Shown in pieces: positions 23,151 through 27,803 of a stretch of 27,803 nt of DNA. A model generated the notes under the pieces. That model was not told where the DNA came from, did no database searches, and worked only from the letters and a program-made list of their open reading frames with translations. This DNA is from Promethearchaeota archaeon. Its GTDB lineage: Archaea; Asgardarchaeota; Lokiarchaeia; Sigynarchaeales; SOKP01. The stretch lies in NCBI GenBank assembly GCA_030605085.1, contig JAUWBH010000069.1, positions 1-27,803 on the forward strand, given 5' to 3'. Numbering within the stretch: position 1 is the first letter of the stretch; each line of letters opens with the position of its first letter. The translations under genes and the position numbers were made by a program.

Positions 23151-24569
23151 TTACTCGCCCCAGCCATGTCCTGGATTCATTATTTTATTAGGATCTAAGA
23201 GGTTCTTGATTTTTTTAATTAATTCCTTTGTCGCTGGAAATATTTTTTCTTCGTATACTTCATGAGCCCATTTTGGGGCTTTATACATTACCACACCATC
23301 TTGGGAAGAGACTCCGTCATGAATTTCTTTTAGAACTTTTCGAGCTGATTCGATTTCCTTAGGATCATTTTTGTTAAAATTAATATTGAAGCGTGAAACG
23401 CAATAATGACCTCCAAATAAAAGTCTGGAATAAAATTGAGAAGTGTGTCCATGTTTAAGAGCCGTTTCTTTGGCTAATTTGTAATATTTTACAATGTCTC
23501 GAATTGAACAATAGCTCCCAATCCATTCACCCCCTCCTCCTCTAGAGAAATTCCAAGCGCCCCAGGCCTGTACAGGCAGTGTAACTTCAGGTCCAAGACC
23601 CTCTGGAGGTTCCATGAGACCACCTTCTTTGTATATTGTCTCAATAGCTTCACATTGAGCCTCAAATTGTTTTTCGGTGTAAGCTTGCGTGGTGACACCT
23701 GAGATAAAAACTGGTATATTATCTTTCAATGGATCTAATGGAATTTTTTTTTCATAAGCACCCAAACCGGCTTGAATCCAACCATAACTGAATACAAATA
23801 TATCAATTATTCCTAATCCTGCTTTTGAAAGCTTTAACAATACTGGAATACCTGTATCGAATGACTTTCCAATTAGAATAAAATTTTTTCGGAAGGGTAA
23901 TTTCGGCCATAATTTTATGGCAGCTTTAGTCACGATTCCGGTAGATCCCTCCCAACCAATAAATAATCCTGCTAAATCCGGTAATGGTTGTCTTCCATAC
24001 CAACAATCAGATAAATTACACGATCCCACCCTTACTAATTCGCCTGAACCTAATACTACCTCTAATCCATTAATAAATTCAGCACCTACACCACCAAGCA
24101 TCCCTAAATCGAACATTCCATAACACAAACAAGACGCCACAACACCAGTTCCAGGAGGGGAAAAAGTAATACCTGCCATAAGATTTGGATGATATTTTCC
24201 GAGATATCCTATTAAATCTGCCCAAGTTGCTCCTCCTTCTATTAATACGTACATATCATCTTCATTTACTTCTATTATGCGATTTAAGCGTCTTAAATCA
24301 ACAACAATTCCTCCTTTTAAGGGCGTTGCAGTCGAACCAAAATTAATACCAGATACCCAAGGGACAACGGGTATTTTATATTTATTTGCTAATTTAACAA
24401 TTTCTTGTACCTCTTCTGCCGTTTTTGGCATAATTACGATATCGCATTTACCTTCGGGTTCTGCCGTAACAAAATCATAGTGGTATAAGTATGTTTCTTC
24501 AGGTTGGTCCGATACAAACTGTTGTCCAACAATATTTTCTAATTCAGATACAATTTCATTATTATTCAT
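23151..24569 (-). CDS. FAD-linked oxidase (GlcD-like 2-hydroxyacid dehydrogenase)
   Basis: The 472-residue protein has the PCMH-type FAD domain: PKTAEEVQEIV, PWVSGINFGSTATPLKGG, VDLRRLNRI, IEGGATWADL and EGSTGIVTKAAIKLWPKLPF, and a C-terminal FAD-oxidase domain ending with LDPNKIMNPGHGWG. Such proteins oxidise D-lactate, glycolate or other 2-hydroxyacids (some family members act on alkylphenols). Being in one transcript with the double-CCG protein favours the first group. A GGGTGGT ribosome site and a TATA box precede it. A close paralogue lies at 26884-27803. In the setting of the dehydratase array it could interconvert the 2-oxo and 2-hydroxy acids, but the direction is not known. Confidence 0.85.
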   Translation of the reverse strand: MNNNEIVSELENIVGQQFVSDQPEETYLYHYDFVTAEPEGKCDIVIMPKTAEEVQEIVKLANKYKIPVVPWVSGINFGSTATPLKGGIVVDLRRLNRIIEVNEDDMYVLIEGGATWADLIGYLGKYHPNLMAGITFSPPGTGVVASCLCYGMFDLGMLGGVGAEFINGLEVVLGSGELVRVGSCNLSDCWYGRQPLPDLAGLFIGWEGSTGIVTKAAIKLWPKLPFRKNFILIGKSFDTGIPVLLKLSKAGLGIIDIFVFSYGWIQAGLGAYEKKIPLDPLKDNIPVFISGVTTQAYTEKQFEAQCEAIETIYKEGGLMEPPEGLGPEVTLPVQAWGAWNFSRGGGGEWIGSYCSIRDIVKYYKLAKETALKHGHTSQFYSRLLFGGHYCVSRFNINFNKNDPKEIESARKVLKEIHDGVSSQDGVVMYKAPKWAHEVYEEKIFPATKELIKKIKNLLDPNKIMNPGHGWGE

Positions 24570-24575
24570 TTTAAA

Positions 24576-24618
24576 ACCACCCTTAATTAAAAGTATAAGT
24601 TAGTTATATATATAAAAA
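24576..24618 (-). promoter_or_regulatory. Promoter and ribosome site of the FAD-oxidase operon
   Basis: On the minus strand TTTTTATATATATAA (24604-24618) is a clear TATA box, and GGGTGGT (24576-24582) is a Shine-Dalgarno site six bases before the ATG. The start of transcription is expected near 24585, giving a very short leader that still holds the ribosome site. Confidence 0.5.
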
Positions 24619-24751
24619 TTTTCATAAGTTTACAATTGATAGAACAATTTTGAATTCTTTATCCATTAATTTTAATGTTATATAGAAAGGATTTTTTTGA
24701 AAAGCCTTTTGAATAATTTACTTGAATATATGTCCAACTTCTAATTAGAAT

Positions 24752-25849
24752 TTAAATGAAAAATTCTAAAAAATCATCAATAACTTCGACAGTCTGATCT
24801 ACTATTCCTGACTTTGGAAAGACTCTGCTAAGTAGATGCGTTTCTACTTCCATTACATCAAAGCCAATTAATTCGCATCTTTTTAAATCCATATAATTTT
24901 TTATTTTTTTACCCGCATTTAAAATTACGGATTTATCTATACCAATTGCGTTTCTAAATCGAGCAGCAATAATTTCCTTTAAACCTCCAACATCTACATC
25001 AAATGAAATGTAGATATACGGTGTCTCGATTTGTTCTAGAGCAGAATTTAACTTATTAACCATACGAACTCCCTCATCTTTTAGAATAAATTTCACACCT
25101 TTCTTTTCAATGGAATCGTAAAAATTAATGAATTCTAAAATTCTCGGGTCTTTAATTGATCGAAATTCCTCGTCTGGATAATCTTGATTCCCGAATATTA
25201 TTAAATTTTCTGGTAAAATAGTTTTATCTTTTATTAAGTAATGTAAAAACGAGGCACATGTATACGAATCCTTAATATTAAGATCTTTATCAGCTAACGA
25301 CGCGAGTTCTGGAACTAATGGATTAACTTGATCTGGGTGCTCTTTCATATATTTTGCTATATTAACAGATATACTCGCTGGAAGTCCGTCGAAATGTGCG
25401 TCAAAAACCACAACAAGCATATTCTCAGCTCCAAATTTATTGGATAACGCGCTTAAAACTCCTCCTGTTAAAGAATGATCTACTCCAATCATTAAAGGAA
25501 TATCCGGAAATACTTTATCGTTAATAAAATTCCTTAATGTGTCTGAATATTCCTTTACTTTTCCATTACTAGTGAATTTTTGAAACTCTGATTGATTCAC
25601 GAATGGATAGTCTTCAATGTCAGGTTTAGGAGAGACCCAAGATTCTACTGAAAATTTACCTATCTTAAGATACTTTTCTTTTGATAAAATCCGAGAATAT
25701 AAAAGTAGTCCTTCGTATGGATCCAAAAAATTTGGTTCTGTAATTAAATTCTGAGCTAAGCGACTTAGATAGGCATGTTTGGTCTGGATACTAAGTGGAA
25801 AATCAGTTGCATCTAATGCAGCTCCAAAAACTTTTATCTTTTTTTCCAT
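24752..25849 (-). CDS. Arginase/agmatinase-fold protein (ureohydrolase-like)
   Basis: The 365-residue protein carries the ureohydrolase metal motifs: GVDHS at 122-126 (usually GGDHS), FDAHFDG at 149-155 and SFDVDVGG at 282-289, then GFDVMEVETH near 329. These Asp and His residues would bind the two Mn ions that hydrolyse guanidino or formimino groups. In the third motif the usual SxDxDxxDP loses its final Asp-Pro. The substrate may thus differ from arginine or agmatine. At 365 residues it is longer than arginase (about 300), mainly through N-terminal sequence. I prefer ATG at 25849; an in-frame TTG lies at 25870. It is divergent from the GTPase gene. Confidence 0.75.
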   Translation of the reverse strand: MEKKIKVFGAALDATDFPLSIQTKHAYLSRLAQNLITEPNFLDPYEGLLLYSRILSKEKYLKIGKFSVESWVSPKPDIEDYPFVNQSEFQKFTSNGKVKEYSDTLRNFINDKVFPDIPLMIGVDHSLTGGVLSALSNKFGAENMLVVVFDAHFDGLPASISVNIAKYMKEHPDQVNPLVPELASLADKDLNIKDSYTCASFLHYLIKDKTILPENLIIFGNQDYPDEEFRSIKDPRILEFINFYDSIEKKGVKFILKDEGVRMVNKLNSALEQIETPYIYISFDVDVGGLKEIIAARFRNAIGIDKSVILNAGKKIKNYMDLKRCELIGFDVMEVETHLLSRVFPKSGIVDQTVEVIDDFLEFFI

Positions 25850-25885
25850 TTTTTGCGCATTTGACGGCAAAGAGCTTAATCTGAA

Positions 25886-25902
25886 TAATATTTAAAAGGT
25901 TT
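25886..25902 (-). promoter_or_regulatory. TATA/BRE-like element of the arginase-like gene
   Basis: On the minus strand AAACC followed by TTTTAAATA (25889-25897) looks like a BRE and TATA box, placing transcription start near 25867 and a leader of about 18 bases before ATG 25849. The remaining gap to 26151 is A/T-rich, with TTTAAAT at about 26092-26100 as a possible TATA box for the GTPase gene; I see no other gene in it. Confidence 0.4.
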
Positions 25903-26151
25903 TATTATTTATTGTTCGAAAAACATTTAAAGTGAAAAAATATGATGTGCTATCATTACACTAAACTAATTGGACAGCGTTATTTATAACTATATTAATA
26001 TCTTTGATTTTCCACGATTGAATAAATTTAATATACAATTTTAATATTTTTTCACATTTTTAATAATTTTCAGGAAATTTTCATTTAAAAAAATTTAAAT
26101 GAAAAATCCAGTAATAAATTAATATAATAAATAATAAATTATGATGATGTT

Positions 26152-26718
26152 ATGAGCGATGATGACGTAGGATTTGCGTTTAAGATTACAATTATAGGAG
26201 ATGGAGCTATAGGTAAAACAACCTTAATCAAGAAATTCACTTCGGGAGAATTTCAAAAAGAATATATTATGACGCTCGGTGCTCAGTTCACAACTTTTGA
26301 TGATATAGTCGATGGAGTTAAATGTCGCTTGCATTTTTGGGACATTGCTGGTCAAGAAGCTTTCGAAAAGCTTCGTCCCAGATTTTATAAAGGATCTAGG
26401 GGTGCTATTATTGTATTTTCTCACGCCCCTGGTGAAGAAGAAAGTTTTGATCATATTTCACATTGGCTCAACGATATCAAAAAATATTGTGATGTAATCC
26501 CAATAATTTTATTTGGAAACAAAATAGATTTAATCGACGAGGCCGAACTATCAAAGAATAAAGATAAGCCAACTTCAGATTCTAACCTTGAAAAACTGGC
26601 TAAAGAACATCAATTTCTTGGGTATTATAAAACGAGTGCTTTAACCGGACATAATGTAACAGAAGCGTTTCAAACTTTAATTAGTAAGTTATACAATATT
26701 TATAAGCAATTTGCTTAG
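26152..26718 (+). CDS. Ras-superfamily small GTPase (Rab/Arf-like, Asgard type)
   Basis: The 188-residue protein has all five guanine-nucleotide motifs: G1 GDGAIGKTT at 16-24, a switch-I Thr around 41-47, G3 WDIAGQE at 63-69, G4 NKID at 123-126 and G5 TSALTG at 161-166. The WD.AGQE form and catalytic Gln are as in Rab/Ras proteins of eukaryotes. The C-terminus (YKQFA) has no Cys for lipid attachment, so membrane binding would need another mechanism. Asgard archaea are known to hold many such GTPases, and this gene is the strongest taxonomic hint in the window. Partners cannot be told: the divergent neighbour is the arginase-fold gene. Confidence 0.9.
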   Translation: MSDDDVGFAFKITIIGDGAIGKTTLIKKFTSGEFQKEYIMTLGAQFTTFDDIVDGVKCRLHFWDIAGQEAFEKLRPRFYKGSRGAIIVFSHAPGEEESFDHISHWLNDIKKYCDVIPIILFGNKIDLIDEAELSKNKDKPTSDSNLEKLAKEHQFLGYYKTSALTGHNVTEAFQTLISKLYNIYKQFA

Positions 26719-26732
26719 ACATCAAATTTAAA

Positions 26733-26764
26733 TGATGTAAATTTATTTTACATCAATTTTTTTT
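26733..26764 (+). terminator. Hairpin plus T-run terminator of the GTPase gene
   Basis: TGATGTAAA (26733-26741) and TTTACATCA (26747-26755) form a perfect 9-base stem with a 5-base loop, followed by A and eight T. This is the form of a bacterial-type intrinsic terminator and begins 15 bases after the stop codon. Confidence 0.65.
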
Positions 26765-26883
26765 CCTAAAGGTATTTGATGAAGTAAGACTATTAAATTC
26801 AAAAAATCCAATCAATTATTCTCCTTAGACAATTTATTATTATTAATGATTTTGAATTTAGATATTCTTCTTTAGTGTATTCT

Positions 26884-27803
26884 TCAATCGTCGCCAATTC
26901 CTTGACCTGGATTCATTATATTGTTAGGATCAAGGACTCGTTTAATTTTGTTAATTAATTCAGTCGTCGCAGGAAGAGTTTTGTCCTTGTAAGTTTGGAC
27001 GGCCCATTTTGGAGGTTTATACATTACTACACCGTCTAATTGCTGAACTTCGTCGTGAATTTCTTTTAAAAGTCTCCGAGCATTATTAATTTCTTCAGGA
27101 TCGTTTTTGTTAAAGTTAACATTCGTACGAGCAACGCAATAATGACCACCAAACATAATTCTGCTATAGAATTGTGGGGTTTTTCCATATTTAAGACATA
27201 AAGCTCTCGTTAAATTATAATATTTTGCTATATCTCGAGTTGAACAATAGCTTCCAATCCATTGGCCACCACCTCCTCTAGAGAAATTCCAACATCCCCA
27301 AGCTTGAATTGGAGGACTCTGCAAAACCTTTACACCTTCTTCTGCTGAAAATACTTCTAGACCTCCTTTTTTACAAATATCTCTAATTGCTTCACATTGA
27401 GCTTCATGTTGCTTTTCAGTATACGCTTGAGTTGTTATTAATGAAACAAAATCTGGCATATTTTCTGCTATAGCATCTTTTACCGCACTTTTTTCATTTA
27501 ACTCTTGCCAAGATTGGACCCATCCCGGATTTACTATTACTATATCACATATTCCAAGACCCGTTTTTGAAAGTTTGAGTAATATAGGGATACCATTATC
27601 CATTTTCATTGTAATGCCAGTAAAATCTTCCCTGTATGGTAATTTTGGCCATAGTTTTATAGCTGCTTTAGTTACAATGCCGGTTGTACCTTCCCAACCT
27701 ATAAACAATCCTGATAAATCCGGTAAAGGTTGGCGGCCATACCAATAATTTGAAAGACTACATGATCCTGCCCGCACTAATTCTCCAGACCCAAGGACGA
27801 CTT
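26884..27803 (-). CDS. Second FAD-linked oxidase, partial (5' end outside the window)
   Basis: The frame is open to the window edge and encodes at least 305 residues that align along their length with the FAD oxidase at 23151-24569: VLGSGELVRAGSC, NYWYGRQPLPDLSGLFIGWE, GTTGIVTKAAIKLWPKLP, NFSRGGGGQWIGSYCS and the end LDPNNIMNPGQGIGD. It thus lacks only the N-terminal FAD-binding portion, which lies beyond 27803. No iron-sulfur gene follows it in this window; it may share the double-CCG protein of its paralogue or have a partner upstream. Confidence 0.85.
   Translation of the reverse strand, partial: VVLGSGELVRAGSCSLSNYWYGRQPLPDLSGLFIGWEGTTGIVTKAAIKLWPKLPYREDFTGITMKMDNGIPILLKLSKTGLGICDIVIVNPGWVQSWQELNEKSAVKDAIAENMPDFVSLITTQAYTEKQHEAQCEAIRDICKKGGLEVFSAEEGVKVLQSPPIQAWGCWNFSRGGGGQWIGSYCSTRDIAKYYNLTRALCLKYGKTPQFYSRIMFGGHYCVARTNVNFNKNDPEEINNARRLLKEIHDEVQQLDGVVMYKPPKWAVQTYKDKTLPATTELINKIKRVLDPNNIMNPGQGIGDD

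Noticed and set aside
1..27803. tRNA genes, rRNA genes and CRISPR arrays
   Set aside because: I saw no cloverleaf-like GC-rich segments, no rRNA sequence and no regularly spaced repeats on reading the window; a covariance search would be needed to exclude a tRNA fully.

Overview
The window reads as AT-rich archaeal DNA, most likely from an Asgard archaeon of the Lokiarchaeia/Promethearchaeia type. The evidence is a eukaryote-like Ras-superfamily GTPase (26152-26718), TATA-type promoters placed for leaderless transcripts upstream of several first genes, Shine-Dalgarno sites upstream of internal genes, and protein families that I know to be common in these genomes (2-hydroxyacyl-CoA dehydratases, GlcD-like FAD oxidases, DUF998-like membrane proteins). 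This assignment is inference; there is no rRNA or other marker gene in the window.

Layout. 1-5529: a short zinc-ribbon protein, then a minus-strand block with a PfkB sugar kinase, a CPxC-motif protein paired with a 7-TM protein, an N-terminally short KDPG-type aldolase, a DUF998-like membrane protein and an unknown 308-residue protein. 5640-8284: a stretch of gene debris resembling toxin-antitoxin islands, with a TacT-like acetyltransferase, a ParE-like toxin without a clear start, the first half of a serpin, a possible PIN fragment and a VapB-type antitoxin without a toxin. 8306-11543: a GPH-family sugar symporter, a 35-codon scar of a dehydratase gene, and an L-fucose/arabinose isomerase-like gene divided by one in-frame TAG.

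12032-19359 is the centre of the window: an array of 2-hydroxyacyl-CoA dehydratase modules. Each module is a small subunit (here B, about 375 aa) followed by a large subunit (here A, about 440 aa). Modules 1 and 3 are intact, and a single HgdC-type activator ATPase follows module 1. Module 2 is decaying: its B gene is reduced to the last 27 codons and its A gene has an in-frame TAA. A further degenerate piece of a B gene appears to lie between modules 2 and 3.

19465-27803: a possible acyltransferase fragment, a TnpB-like protein that lacks the RuvC-III aspartate, a small 2-TM protein, an operon of a FAD-linked oxidase and a double-CCG iron-sulfur protein (probably a 2-hydroxyacid dehydrogenase), an arginase-fold protein divergent from the Ras-like GTPase, and the 3' part of a second FAD-linked oxidase that runs off the window.

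Together the genes suggest a fermentative life on 2-hydroxy acids or amino acids and on sugars. The FAD/Fe-S pair would interconvert 2-hydroxy and 2-oxo acids, and the dehydratases would remove water from 2-hydroxyacyl-CoA after one-electron activation by the ATPase. The number of broken genes (two nonsense codons, a half serpin, dehydratase scars, orphan toxin-antitoxin parts) shows active gene turnover in this region.
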